From: Nautilus pompilius
Taxonomy: Eukaryota; Mollusca; Cephalopoda; Nautilida; Nautilidae
Direction: 5' to 3'
Length of the DNA stretch: 64,000 nucleotides
Assembly (NCBI GenBank): GCA_018389105.1
Contig: JACATO010001453.1
Location: forward strand, 1-64,000
Each line of letters starts with the position of its first letter. The first letter of the stretch is position 1. Below, piece after piece: positions 1 to 12,200 of this stretch. The notes below the pieces were generated by a model. It was not told the origin of the DNA, did not search any database, and worked only from the letters and a program-made list of their open reading frames with translations. Position numbers and translations under genes: made by a program.

Positions 1-175
1 CTTCATTACGGAGAGAGGGAGAGAGAGAGAGATGGAGGAGATGAAAGAGCGAGAGACGACTACGTCAGTACGGAGAGAGGGAGAGAGAGAGAGATGGAGG
101 AGATGAAAGAAGCGAGAGACGACGTCAGTACACGGAGGGGAGAGAGAAGAAGAGATAGATAGAGAGAGAGAGGCG
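1..175. repeat. GA-rich tandem repeat, about 62-bp unit
   Basis: A purine-rich block in which a unit starting TACGGAGAGAGGG recurs with a period of about 62 bp (near 7 and 69, with a degenerate third start near 127). Units are separated by a GACGTCAGTAC-type core. No coding sequence is seen. The array runs off the left edge of the window. Confidence 0.8.
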
Positions 176-2100
176 GAAGTGAGATCTAAGCCATTTTTAA
201 AACCACACTCGCATTTTAAATTCTTTCTATTTTTGTAAATTTTACTGTCTTCAGCTCAAAAACTGGATGGAAGTTAATGAGTCGAACCACCGAGTCCAAC
301 TGACCCGCCCGCCTCTGTCCAGGAGTCAGGCTCGATTTCCCAACGCTGGAGGGAGGGAGGTAGGGAACCGAGCGGAGGACACCTGCTTATTTCATACGAA
401 GAAGACTCGGAACGGAAACAGGTGATAATCGTTTCAGCTTGAACGGGGCCCGCGTTCTTAATCAGAGTCCGCCGGCCGGCCCGTGAGGCGGTTGCTCTTC
501 TGGTTGCGTTTAAACGGGTCGTTGTTTCCAAGCCACTTCCCCGTTTGTTATTTCGCTCTGCTCGCGCTAATGGCCGCACTCTTCAATGTGGGAGGTGAGA
601 AACAACAACAACAACAACAACAACCCGTCTGGCACCGCAGCTAAGCCACCGGCCCGACATAATGCAGCCAACTTCCTGCAGATGGCAGATTTCGTTTCAT
701 ATAAAAAAAAAAAAAAAAGGTTTACAAGAAAATGGCGAGGGACGATGAAGAGAAACATGAAAAGAAGACGACGTATTAAATATGTATTTACTTTTTTTCG
801 CGCTCTTTAAGGAAAGAGGTGGCAGGGTTAACACGCAAAAGCAGGACTCGAGCCCCCGACAGTCTGAAATCACGGTGGCGGCGGTAGCTCCCCTTTAAGG
901 GGCTGTCCAAACCCGAGTCCCGAGCCGTCGAGAGCAACAATGATTCATGTATGGCGGACATTTTGTTTTGTGGCTAATACGTTATTGCAAGTTGGGAGTC
1001 GGGGTTATGGGCACATCCAAGCCCCCTAATTTCGAGACACGGGGCGGTGGCCCCGGCGAGCGCTTTCCCCACTCCCACAGATCGCCCAAGCCTGGCCAAG
1101 GGTTCCTCTATGGCGTTTGCGAGCGGTTGTTGCGATTATAGCTTCCGTTAAAGACGGAGAATTATTATTGGCGTCTCTCAACGGCTTTTTGCATAACGAT
1201 AAACACGTGCCGCCATCACGTGACAGCTGTGCGGGGGCTACAGATTAGCATGCAGGGGGCAGGAAATTCGCGGGAAAAGTCTTGCCCAGCGTATTGAAGG
1301 GAATACGTACAAATTTGAAGTACAGATGGGTTAAGTCATTAATTCGATTTTGCTAGCGGTTTCATTAAGAAACTCCCAATGTTACTACGCTACCTCAAAG
1401 AGACAGAAGAAAAGTGTCGTCTGCTTCAGCCTGAAATCTGCTCCGAAGTTTCGTTTTTCTATTGTAAAACGATAACCGCCGCTTACCTCTTTCCTAGGAA
1501 ACAATTTCGAAGAATCCATCCTTTCGCACACAGGGCTGTCCGCCTGCAGCTATTCTCCAATCAACGGCACGACAAAAGCCGATAAATGTAATCTCAAAGA
1601 CAATTTTCTGGTCGGGAGACCCGCGGATAATTCTACAGCAGCGGCTGATTAGCTGGAGACGTTCTGCCCTCGGGCCCTCCCATCTCTTGCAGACCGCGCT
1701 TCGGGAGGTCACCGACAACGGGCGGGCTCCGCTCGGTGGTCAGGGAGAAACCATCTCCGCTACTCGTTAATGCGCTGATCGGATGGTCCATGATATCATA
1801 TACTTTATTCCTCAAACTCCACGGAGAGGGGGGCAGGAGGACCTCCCAAGCCTAATAAGACTTCCGTTCTTGTGTAAGGTTCTGACTTATTCCATTTTTA
1901 TTTCTCTGTACATTCGACAGTTGAATACCAAAATGAGAATAAATAAAAGTGAAAGTAGAATTCTCAAATTCCATTCTGCGCGCAGGGTCAAGCTGCTGAG
2001 CCTAGCAGGCGAAGCGGAAACGGCATATAAACTCCACAGCAACATTAAATAAAGTTAGAAGGAAGCAGCAGACAGAGCCACCATAACAATAAACCCCAAC
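176..2100. other. No identifiable gene; GC-rich promoter-like patches
   Basis: Open frames here are short and show no recognisable domain or convincing splice pair. Stretches near 290-580 and 840-1250 are CpG-rich, with E-box CACGTG-like sites near 1203-1222, so an unseen promoter is possible. A (CAA)8 run lies at 601-624 and an A-run near 703-718. Confidence 0.4.
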
Positions 2101-2101
2101 A

Positions 2102-2375
2102 GAAGAGAGAGAGAGAGAGGGGGGGGATGGAGAGAGAATGGAGAGAGAGGGTGGGAGCGGAAGAGAGAGATGGAGAAGAGAGAGAGGAGGGAGAGATGAA
2201 GAGAGAGATGGAGAGATTGGAGAGAGAGAGAGAGGGGGAGATGGAGAGAGAGATGGGAGAGAGAGAGAGGAGAGAGAGAGAGATGGGGAGATGAAGAGAG
2301 AGATGGAGAGAGAGAGAGAGAGGGGGAGATGGAGAGAGAGATGGAGAGAGAGGAGAGATGAAGAGGAGAGAGATG

Positions 2376-2412
<37 letters not shown>

Positions 2413-2436
2413 AGAGAGATAGATAGAGAAGAGAGG
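2102..2436. repeat. GA-rich low-complexity block
   Basis: About 330 bp of imperfect (GA)n interspersed with GATGGA. Open frames on both strands are a by-product of repeat composition (Arg/Glu runs on plus, Ser/Leu runs on minus), not genes. Confidence 0.9.
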
Positions 2437-4560
2437 TAATTTTCGGAACAACCACACCCAACATCCACGCTCTGAATTCCAGCGAAAGAGTGAACGACGA
2501 TAGACTTTAACTATGAACATCCCGCGTTATTTTAAAGATATCCCCGACTTAATTTAGAACTGTCACCGATCGATCTCGATTGGTAATCACTATCACTGCT
2601 CCTGGGTCTCGCCTGCTAGTTTATTTGATCCGAAATCCGCTTTTAATTGTCAGAGATTTCAAGAAGCGCAGAACTATAGGAAAATAAGATCATTCGCCAC
2701 GGAAACGCTTCCAATTGCAGACGGTAAAGGACGTCGACACGAGACGACGCCTTGCGCCAATCATAATCGCTTCCGGTATATTCTCGTCGGTTCCAGTAGA
2801 TCATAATGAAAGTTTAATAGACGATAATATTTATCAAAGGGTAGCGCATAACTATGGAAATGAGTTCACGCGGAGCCGAGCATCTTGACTGCATCTTCGA
2901 GAAAAAAAAACAACAACGCTAACCAATCCAAACCGCGTCGGGCGGAAACTCTGCCAAAAACAGGGTGAGTCAATATACGACATCGGAGACGTCTGAGTTG
3001 TGGCCAAGAACGTGGGAGACCTAATATCGAGTTCGCGCGCTGATCCTTTGAAGTCGTCTTCTGATATCGTCGGCTGTTGTAATTAAATTCACTTTACCGT
3101 GCTGCTCCGACTTTTCGAACTCTTTCTCATCCCGCCCTCCACACCTTTAAAAAAGTTTGAGCGCAGTGAAAGATAAATAGTTTATAATTCTTGGACGAAG
3201 TTCAAAATCGCGCGGTTACCAATAATTCGGAAACAGAGCTGACATTGGGTCAGATATGTTTTAAGTGCTTTTTTTGATGGGCTGTTTGAATTTTGCTGTT
3301 GTATTTTGAGAGCGGAGCATTTAAAAGAGAAACAGCTTGGAAGAAAACTACAAGAAAGATTTTCTCCTGTATCGGCTGTTATTACTGAGCAGCGACTTCC
3401 AGCTGAGGACCAGCATTTAGCCATGTCATCTACGCCGTCCGGGTTCTTAATACCGACATAATAAGCTTGCATTTAATCATAATACACGAGAGTTAGTTCT
3501 TAATTAGGGAATTCGCCTTCTCGATTCGGTTTTTCCGACGATGGTCCACAGCACGCAAGCGATCATCATCTCACTCGTCGGCCAGCAGCCATCGTTTTGA
3601 CAGGTGGGCGTAGACCCACTTACCCACCCCGAGATCGTCTCCATGCGGATGCAATCGGCGCGGAAATCTGACTTCCGCAGCCTCTGAATGGGAAGATGAG
3701 CCGGACAGACGGTCAACGACGATCAGAAAGTACACAACTGGTTTCCTTAGATTAGCAGTTTGCGGTGTATGTTTGAAACTAAGTAGGCGGCGCTGCGCCT
3801 GTTAGCCTGATAAACATTAGCCGGGCCCAGATCTCGGCTCGGTACGTTGCCCCCCGCACACCGCTGTCCCCATCTTTGTTAAGTTCTGGAACACAGGTAT
3901 TGGAAGAAAAAAAGTGATTCAGGTGGGAGATAAAGGATAATCTACCTGGTGGAATTCGTTACTTTTAGCGGTGAAAGGCAAGTACTTTTTGCTGCTGGCT
4001 GCACTTAATTCTAGGACACCCTCTATCAGCTAATTAACCGAGTGAAGCACGGATGCAACAAAAAGCAATTTAAGATTAATAAAGTGCCCGTATTATCTGC
4101 TGGAGTATCACGTGACACGCGTCACTTCCGTTTACCATTGAAATAAAACCAGCGGAACTCAGGAAAAAAAAAAAAAACAATTTCAATAAATAGAACGTAA
4201 AAGGTCAGTCCGTGTAATTTAACGGTTTTAATACGGGTGTCTCACTGGGAATTTGGGGGGGAGAAAAAATCCAAGCATCATACAATTTGTGCCGTTTGTG
4301 AACAGCTAAGTAAACAAACGTAATCCCACTATTATGGGGTCAGTAATCAAAGGGAGTCTGACTTGTGACCGTGAGTCTGTGAGAAACATTACATCAGTGA
4401 CTAAGGGTCAGACCCCCAACCTTCGTAATTTGTGGATCATGGTTGTCGGACATGGATATTTTCTGTAATGTGGGTGCAACAACTGTTGGAATATTCATTT
4501 TCAGTATTTGGTAGGAACAGCTCTGGACCTGAAGTCTGCCAGATTAGCAGCGGTGACACG
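2437..4560. other. No identifiable gene
   Basis: No open frame has a recognisable domain. The only coding-like hint is a possible 60-nt minus-strand exon at 3624-3683, bounded by a CAG acceptor and a GTAAGT donor, listed under findings. An A-run is at about 4164-4177. Confidence 0.4.
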
Positions 4561-5110
4561 GTCTAGCTCGTTCCGCTGACCCTTATTTGTCCATTAGGAC
4601 GCATGATAGGCCCCCGATGGGGTTTATATTTGAACTCTGTGGGACCCGGAGAACCAACAAACTGTCGCGGTTCTGAATGCTTGTCACGGTTCCTCATTTT
4701 CCTACAGAACATGGCGACTATGGCCGAAGACCCCTCGATAGTGTTTCTGGATCCAGTCAGTGAATGGAAGGTCCGCTTTTCAGTCGGTGCCAAATGGCTA
4801 CCCACGCCATCACTCCGCCGTATCTGTCGCGCTTGACACTGCTACAACAGCGGACGGAGCTCATCGGCGATCACCGGGATTTGCGGAAAGCGTGTGGCGA
4901 TACCGGCTGCCGGACGTGGCCGGAGCGGACCGGACTGGCAGCGCCCTCGGATCTATCAATCACGAACCCGGACAAGCGGGGAAATATCGGCTACCACGTG
5001 CCTTCGACATTATACTCTCCAAGAAGATATAAGTCATGGACGAACCCAGGATTTTCGGTGTTAATATTATCGTGGAAAAGATTTATTATTTCAAATTCGA
5101 GTTAGCAGTG
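4561..5110 (+). other. GC-rich segment with overlapping short ORFs
   Basis: A possible acceptor (TTTTCCTACAG) precedes an ATG at 4711 that opens a 42-codon frame (ATGGCGACTATGGCC start). Overlapping plus-strand frames run to 5105 in another phase. No domain was recognised and no convincing donor follows. It may be a first exon or promoter segment of an unseen gene, or chance. Confidence 0.2.
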
Positions 5111-5233
5111 CTAAATATCACGTGAGTGAGACAACTTGCTACGTTTCTTATTGTGTTATTAATGCGGTACTAATCTCATTATAATATATCTAATTAAAAT
5201 CCCTCATGCATTTCCATTTCAGCACGGTTGACT

Positions 5234-5361
5234 TAGAGAGAGGAGAGAGAGAGAGAGGACATCAGTCTTATATGATATATATATACACATAGAGAGAGAG
5301 AGGGAGAGATGGATGGCGTCAATAGAGACGAGGAGAGAGAGAGAGAGAGATGAGGGGAGAG
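5234..5361. repeat. GA-rich repeat with GACATCAGT/AT core
   Basis: Two (GA)n tracts flank a GACATCAGT core followed by an alternating AT tract (about 5255-5290). The same core occurs inside the GA/CA block near 12034 and, more loosely, near 125. Confidence 0.75.
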
Positions 5362-5878
5362 CACTGTATTGTACTTCTTTCTTTATAGTTCAGATGGCAG
5401 CACTGCAGCGATAGGACGTACAAAAGTAGGCAGGTTTCTATTAGCCAGCTGTTAACTCGCACTACCCGATATACCTAAAGACACTTTGGCTTGAATTAAT
5501 TAGCGGAAGACAAGGTTATCTGAGGTATTTCGATGTAAGAGACAAATGAATATTAATTTTTTTTTTTAAATTTCGCGAAAAAGTCAAATAACATAAATGT
5601 GTTTGTTCTAAAGTAAAAACAGAAAAGCTCTCAAACGTTTTAAAGGCCCACCACACTTCCCAAGGCGACTCATTCTTATTTAATGCTGCTCATTTAATGA
5701 ATTAGAGCAGATTTTTTTTTTAAATCTGCAGCATATTGAAATAAAATTACTAGTTTTGCAAGCGAGTAAAACAACACGGAATTATTCAGGTTAAAGGGTA
5801 TTAACTTACAATATAAGAATTCTTTTGGTTTCGAAATGACGTTTTTCATCTTTGATTAAAGTCGATATTTTCAAGAGC

Positions 5879-5984
5879 AGAGAGAGAGAGAGAGAGGAGA
5901 GAGAGAGGAGAGAGAGAGAGAGAGAGGAGAGACGAGAGAGAGATGGATCAGTAGAGAGATGGGGAGAGAGAGAGATGGAGAGCA
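5879..5984. repeat. GA-rich repeat
   Basis: Imperfect (GA)n with GATGGATCAGTAGAGAGATGG inside. It is followed by a GC-rich segment with GGCGGCGG. Open frames through it are repeat by-products. Confidence 0.8.
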
Positions 5985-6149
5985 CAGCGGCGGCGGTGGA
6001 GGGGCGAGTAGACGTACTCTTAATTCGCACTGCTCTGTATTTGCATCCACTCCTGCCTGCCTCTCCCCCCACCGGGCGCCGTTTTTCCTGTGATAAGACC
6101 ATTCTCACCAGTACATCTCGCCGTGCTCTACTCTGGCACTGAAGTCTGG

Positions 6150-8990
6150 CTGGGCAATATAAGCACAGCAGCCACAAATGAAAACAACCAAAAGTGCCAC
6201 AGTCATTCAGATGCCTAACGCCCTAAGGGCACAAGAAATTTGTATCTCCTCTCTTTCATGAAGAAATTAAATTCCCCCTATTCGCAAATATGGCAGGAAC
6301 TTGTAAGCCTGATCGATTTTCGCGAGTCAAAAGGTGACAAAATCGATAAGAGCAGCAGATTTCTATATGTAATAAATAGCTGGAGGTTTTATTTGGTCCG
6401 TAATGGAAGTAAACATGCGGAAATTGGGCCCCTATCCTTCCACACACACGCACCGTGTTGGGGAGGAGGAGGAGAGGTGGGGGGAGGGGAGAAGTAAGGC
6501 ATTGAATGGGTTCATAGTCGCCGGTTAACCCTTGACTTTCTGACGGATTATTTCAACTGCCGTCCCTCCTGGGAGTCATTTATTCGGAGTCTGAATCTAC
6601 GACCTCGTCCGACCACCAAACGTCTCGCCTGATATTTCATCAATTTTTAAAACACCTACAATTTAACATCTTATTTGAAGAACACCTTTCCAGCCTCGTT
6701 CTCACTATCTCTCTAAAATCAAAAAAAAAAAAAACAACAACAACAACGCACGCCCAGCGAAGACCTGACACACACACACACACGACGGTCGTATTTCCTT
6801 ATCTAATCAGAATGAGGCCGTATAACCTGACGGCGTGGTTAGGAACAACACCACACCTACACATCAGACGATACAACCAGATTATGCCTGCGCCTTATAT
6901 ATATATAATTAAAAAAAAAAAAGAAAGGGAGATAACTCATGCATTGGTTGCGTCATTCGTTCCCGCGATGACTTGTCTTTCTAAGACTCAATACTCTCAA
7001 ACAAATTATTGTTTTCCTTTACTTTCCTAAAAGCGTTTCTCCGTAACTTGGAATTCCTCATTTTCGTAAGAATTTAAATGAATTTTTACACGCGAGTTCG
7101 AAAACTGCGCATTAAACTGAGTACAGACGGGACAAATTAATTTTGTTCTTTTCCCTTTCGCCAAATTCGGGACCACGAGGTGACTTCGCTGCCAAGTAAC
7201 TTATTTACCAGGCTCCCACAGAAATAACTGCAAAACTATTTAAAGCTGAATCCCATTCGTAAAGGTTGCGGAAAATATCGCTCTGATGAGCTGGTAAAAT
7301 GAGATTATGCAAATTTATTCCCGTCAGTAAATGTCTGAGGAAGTGGTTTTTTTCCTTTCTTTTGGTATAGTATTTTTCAAATCAAAACTGAAACACACAA
7401 CACTCCCTCTTCATGAAGCTGTCAGTAATTTTGCTGCATAATTTAGAATAAGTCCCTATGAGATCAAACACATACAAAAATATACCAAAAACTAACTGCG
7501 CGAAGACTTTGTGTAAGGCTGCATAGTTTTTATCATTAATTTCTTTTTATTTATGCACATTAATCACTGCAACATCTAATAAACTCCATTAAAATAACTG
7601 ATAATTTAATTATCTCCCTTTAACTGCTTTAAATCTTACAATGGATCAACTAAGCAACGGTGAGATTAAAATACTAGGGTGCCCACTATGGCCACAAGTT
7701 CTGAAGATGATTCGGTAACAAATCAGACACGTCTGAAAATGACGATCAGAGCGGGTTCTGCTGCTGCTGTATTCTGTTTCATTTATTTAAACTCGGATCA
7801 TGCAGCAAACAGAGAAAAATATGAGACACAACACAAAAAGTAGCAGGTCGTAAACTTTTTGATACGTAACCAAATTGTTTTCTCCAGCGGAAGCGATTGT
7901 CCGTAACACAAAAATTATTTGGTTACTATTAAATTTTAATTCAGTAACCAAAAATAATTCTTTCAAAATTCAAAACAGTGAACAAGTAGAAATATTCTTT
8001 GCAATTTATGCAACGCTTCAACACGGTGAAAAAGCATTTGTAACAATGGTTTAGGCACTCGAGTGCGGTTCAAGGGAGGTAACTATTACACCATAAATAA
8101 ATATCAATAGTTGGTGGTTGTAAAGACCAACGTTATTTTAATCAAATTTTTAGTAATTTAATTGATTTTCTTTTAGAAATAGTTAAAAAAATGTTTACCT
8201 ATGTTATGACGCTCGTTTGTGTAATCTTTAATGTACTCTCACGCGATTAAGAAATGTATTTTATCCGCACACCGACGCCTGCAAGGGAGAGAACTCTAGT
8301 AAAAAAAAAAAAATTTGTTTTAGTGTAGCAAATGTCCGCTAGAAAGTTATGCCAATCCTCCGTGCGGAGTTCGCTGTTTCTGAGGTTACAGAATTTGGTG
8401 CGATCATCCAACTTTCCTCAGTGTTATGCCTAGAAGAGGCCGCGAATTGGTGTTCAACAGCACAGTAAATAATACAAGAACAAGTAGATCGATGACGTCA
8501 GTATTGTTAGATTTTGAATAGAAGGGAAACAACTCCCACGTGTAGAAAAAAATTTTTTGTTAATAATAATAATAATAAAAATAATAATAGTTGATTTTTC
8601 GTAGAAATACTGAAAATTTCTCCAAATGTAGTTTGTTTTCCTATAATATATTGTAATAAATGTACTTATTATTTACTATATGGCTGACGGAAGGATTGCG
8701 ATAACGATTCTTTTATTATTATTATTATTATATTATTATTATTATTATTATTAATTATTATTATATTATTATTTCAGACATGAAAATGAAATAAATACAA
8801 TCCAGCTCTGAACAGACAAGCAGAAATCAAATCAATAAACATAAATATACGTCCAACGTCAGAAGGTCGATACCAACTAGGATCAGCCTCTTCTTTCAAT
8901 GATTTTCTCTGGAAATACCAAACTTTATCCAATCCTTACTAGTAACAACAACCAAATCTTAATCACTGATTTCTTCAGCTTTCTAAATCT
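6150..8990. other. No identifiable gene; AT-rich with simple repeats
   Basis: No coding signal is seen. Contents: (CA)8 at 6768-6783, (CAA) near 6734-6746, AAAGGGAGATAACTC at 6924-6938 and its reverse complement at 7610-7621, a CRE-like TGACGTCA at 8491-8498, and trinucleotide runs listed separately. Confidence 0.45.
8561..8776. repeat. Two AT-rich trinucleotide microsatellites
   Basis: (AAT)n at about 8561-8590 and an interrupted (TTA)n at about 8713-8776. The two have opposite base orientation, about 120 bp apart, so they could pair intramolecularly. Confidence 0.85.
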
Positions 8991-8993
8991 CCA

Positions 8994-9329
8994 TTATTCA
9001 GTGTGTTTTCTTTGCTTTAAAAATTGAATAACTGGCATCCAGAATAGATTAGACGCTACCACTTTCGGTTTGTTCTCCCCTTCAGCCGCTGGTCTGACGA
9101 GAAGATCTCCTGTAATCAAGTTTCTGTACCTGACGTTGCTGTGTTGATGCGCAGAAATAAGTCTGTTGACTTCTTTTATAATCATCTTAACATTATGATT
9201 ATATTTGCTATAAACCAGCTCGCTATGAGACATCGCGGATAACGAAAAGGATAGTAGCCACTCACATTCGTCCAAGACGTTCATTTGAACGGTAAACACA
9301 TCACCATTTTTCATTGCAGGACGAACATC
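8994..9329 (-). CDS. Candidate terminal exon, unknown product
   Basis: A minus-strand frame open for about 111 codons, ending with a stop at 8994-8996. It follows a plausible acceptor (TTCTTTCTTGCATAG, exon from about 9329). The translation is not low complexity and includes DECEWLLSFSLSAMSH and NRLISAHQHSNVRYRNL. No domain or family was recognised. A tRNA-like SINE head lies immediately upstream at 9400-9475, so the whole stretch might instead be the body of a dispersed repeat. No upstream exon could be connected. Confidence 0.25.
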   Translation of the reverse strand, partial: DVRPAMKNGDVFTVQMNVLDECEWLLSFSLSAMSHSELVYSKYNHNVKMIIKEVNRLISAHQHSNVRYRNLITGDLLVRPAAEGENKPKVVASNLFWMPVIQFLKQRKHTE

Positions 9330-9399
9330 TATGCAAGAAAGAAGGGAACGACCGGCTGGTAAAGAAGAGCGAGGAGAGGCTACGCCAGAGAGGTACACC

Positions 9400-9475
9400 A
9401 ATCCGGGATTCGAACGAGGGGTTTCAGCCTTACCAGTCCGCTAAGCTAAATGCCAGACCACCGACCAGCTCTGTC
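9400..9475 (-). mobile_element. tRNA-derived SINE head
   Basis: On the minus strand, an A-box-like TTAGCTTAGCGGA and a B-box GTTCGAATCCC are spaced as in a tRNA gene. The flanks do not complete a clean acceptor stem, so this is read as a pol III SINE head rather than a tRNA gene. The 3' limit is not defined. Confidence 0.5.
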
Positions 9476-9841
9476 TATTACCTATCTCTTTGAGTTGTCT
9501 CCCCTGGTCGAAGAGACTGTGTACTTAATACTTGTACCATCTTTAAATTTCGTTCTAAAAGCCGGCAATTTTCTCCATACATTTGCCTTAGTATGAGTTA
9601 ATTTATTAAAACTGGTACTGGCATGCAGGCATTGCTGGGTGCAGCTGAATTATCTTCCTTCAAAACGTTTTTTTTTAATCATGACTTTAGCGATTACCAC
9701 GAGGAAGGAAGTCATAAAGCTGTAGCATCTGCACGTGATAAGCTCGTTTCAAACGAGAGTTCAGAAGTAGCATTTAAAAAAAAATAGGAGCAGGTATCGG
9801 AGATTGATTGATGCGTGTACGGAAATATGATAAAACACAGC

Positions 9842-9929
9842 AATAATAATAATAATAATAATAATAATATAATAATAATAATAATAATAATAATATAAAA
9901 TCATTTAAATTTTAACCCAGTTAATCAAA

Positions 9930-9960
<31 letters not shown>
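9842..9960. repeat. Inverted (AAT)n / (ATT)n pair
   Basis: (AAT)n at 9842-9895 and (ATT)n at 9930-9960 are separated by about 35 bp. They are reverse complements and could extrude a cruciform or form an RNA hairpin. Confidence 0.85.
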
Positions 9961-9961
<1 letters not shown>

Positions 9962-10259
9962 AGAATCATAGTGTAAATTGGGTTGAAGCAACAGCAAACA
10001 GAAAAGAAAACGTAATGCCATCGGACAAGTAAATCATTAGAAACCTGAGTTTGACAGATTGAATGACGAGAAGAGAGGAAGGCATTTTTCGTGATACGGA
10101 AACCACTGGGAAACTAAACCTTTCCTCCCTCCAGTGCGACTTATCCCTACCATTCTGAGAAATTTTCCCCAAGTAAAACAATGTTGTTGCTGTTTTTAAA
10201 TAAAATACTAAAAACCAAGAAGTTCCTTTAATCATTTCCGTGTTCATAATAGAATTAAC

Positions 10260-11160
10260 CCGCGCTGTTTGGAAACCTGAAATGTCAAATCGTACATCGT
10301 CCGACCCGCCCTCTAACGGTGACCTGTACGTTTTAGGAAGACCCTCTTACTTTTAGCAAACCACGAAGGAGCTCACGTTATCAATTATTATAGGGATGCT
10401 AACACCTTCTGAATAGTCGCTACGAGGCTGTGTTACCGGAAGTTACACAAACTTCTATCTATCGGTTCCGTGGCCACTACGAGGCTATGTTACCGGAAGT
10501 TACATCGACTTCTATTTGTTTGTTCCGTGGAGCTTCTCACCCCCCCCAGATATTTCGTTCTCGGTGGACTGTCATATCCGCCATTAAGATAACTGACGCG
10601 CCCAGACGATGCTATCTATGAGTGAGCTGCTGCGACAGAGCAGCTTAAACAGGGCTTTCAAACAAATAACCCGATATTCAGGCTTAGAAATAAAAGCAGC
10701 CGCTACCAAAAAACAAAAAAAATTAAAAGTGGGTACCATTTTCGACAGAGGGCAGAAGAGCAGAATGATCCTTACTGGAAATTCCGATGAACTATAACTA
10801 CTATAAAGGCATCGAAACTCAGCCGCCCGGCTTCAGACATTAACGGGCTTGGCAGGGTTCCTTCTATGGCGGACTGTCCACGCTCGAGCGTTCTTCTACC
10901 TCTTGACAGTTCGATCGAAGGGTGGACCCGTGCAAACAGCGGAAACAGCTTACCGGAACTCGCACCGAAGGCAGGCTACCCTCACAGCTGTAGCACGCGC
11001 GCGCGTTCTAATCTGAAGAACACTTGTGAGGAGGGGTGGGTATTCGGCGGATAATCTAGAAACTGATCAGCCGAAGATCGCCTTTACACAAATTCCGGCA
11101 AAAAACAGAATGCATTCTGGGAGCCCCGTGGCATTAATGCAGCAAAATGGCTGAAGCCAC
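10260..11160 (+). promoter_or_regulatory. Candidate promoter region with ETS and ZNF143-like sites
   Basis: This CpG-containing segment has two ACCGGAAGT sites (10435-10443 and 10492-10500), which match the ETS/GABP core. It also has a CTCCCAGAATGCA match on the minus strand (11111-11123), resembling the ZNF143/Staf site. Two plus-strand ATG-initiated short frames follow (10609-10797; 10866-11054). I cannot link a conserved gene, so direction and target are unknown. The motifs are seen; the promoter role is inferred. Confidence 0.3.
10419..10532. repeat. 57-bp tandem duplication carrying ETS sites
   Basis: Two diverged copies of a segment beginning CTACGAGGCT repeat with a period of 57 bp (start points 10421 and 10478). 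Each holds TTACCGGAAGTTAC, so the duplication doubles an ETS-type site. Confidence 0.85.
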
Positions 11161-11905
11161 GGTAGTTGCAAATTTGTGCACTTTGCATTTCAACAAATTT
11201 TTTTTCTAAACGTTTCAAATATGAAAATCCTGTTTTATAAAAAACAAAACAAAAATCTATTATATATTTTGAGATAAAAACATTCAGTTTATTGCTTATT
11301 TATTTATTGGTAAGCTCGGCTACCTTCAATTTTACAATAATCTAAGTTGGTTTTTTGTTCATCTTGTCAACTTGAGAAAGACGCTAATCCATGGAAGATA
11401 AACATCCTTCTTCAGTCCTACTCTTGGATGAAGTGAAAATCTTGCGAGATAACCTTCCTGCGAGTGAGTGGCTTCCAGAGCCCCACAACAAGGTTCCGTG
11501 GTAATGCAATGCTGGCCGCCGGATAACGATGGAGCCTCGAGACTTTCCAGTGCACTGTTGGCGTGGACTCCTCATGAGACTGGATTAGGTCCGCCAGCAG
11601 TTCACTGTATTGTGGAGTAATGGTGTCTACGAAAGGCGATGATGGTCCGATCCCGCAGACACGAAGGCAAAAGGTGGGCATCTCTGACCTGTTCCTAACA
11701 CGCGCTCTTCCGTCTCTTGTTCTGGATACTAATCCGCAAAAACACCTTACAGGTGCTCATAAATTTTCGTAAAACCAGTGGCGCCAGTGTCATCTTTTAC
11801 AGCATCCTGAGTATGAATACGTCTCGGTTACCCAAAACCGTCTCTGCTCAGTTTCGTGAATGTTGGCAGGGTGAACGGAAGGGATACCACGCTTTTTATT
11901 TATCC
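11161..11905. other. Possible minus-strand 3' end; no gene confirmed
   Basis: AATAAATAAATAAGCAATAAA-like polyadenylation signals read on the minus strand at about 11291-11312. Upstream of them, 11384-11681 is open in more than one minus frame, but no domain is recognised. This could be the last exon and 3' UTR of an unseen gene. Confidence 0.25.
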
Positions 11906-11909
11906 CTGC

Positions 11910-12130
11910 ACAGAGAGAGAGAGAGAGAGAGAGAGACAAGAGAGAGAGACACAGAGAGAGAGAAGAGAGAGAGAGAGAGAGACACAGAGAGAGAGGAGAG
12001 AGAGAGAGAGACACACACAGAGAGAGAGAGGGATGACATCAGTATATATACAGAGAGAGAGAGACAGAGACAGAGAGAGAGAAGAGAGAGAGAGACACAG
12101 AGAGAGAGAGAGAGAGAGAGAGAAGACACA

Positions 12131-12170
<40 letters not shown>

Positions 12171-12200
12171 CACACACAGAGAAAGAGAGAGGGAGAACAA
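11910..12200. repeat. GA/CA compound microsatellite
   Basis: About 290 bp of (GA)n with CACACA interruptions and one GACATCAGTATATATACA core near 12034. Long frames on both strands here are repeat artefacts. Confidence 0.9.

Noticed and set aside
2002..2520. Long overlapping frames on both strands in the GA block
   Set aside because: Translation is Ser/Leu or Arg/Glu low complexity in every frame, a direct result of (GA)n.
9842..9960. CRISPR-like or phage-like repeat arrays
   Set aside because: All repeat arrays in the window are microsatellites or simple tandem repeats without unique spacers; the genome is eukaryotic.
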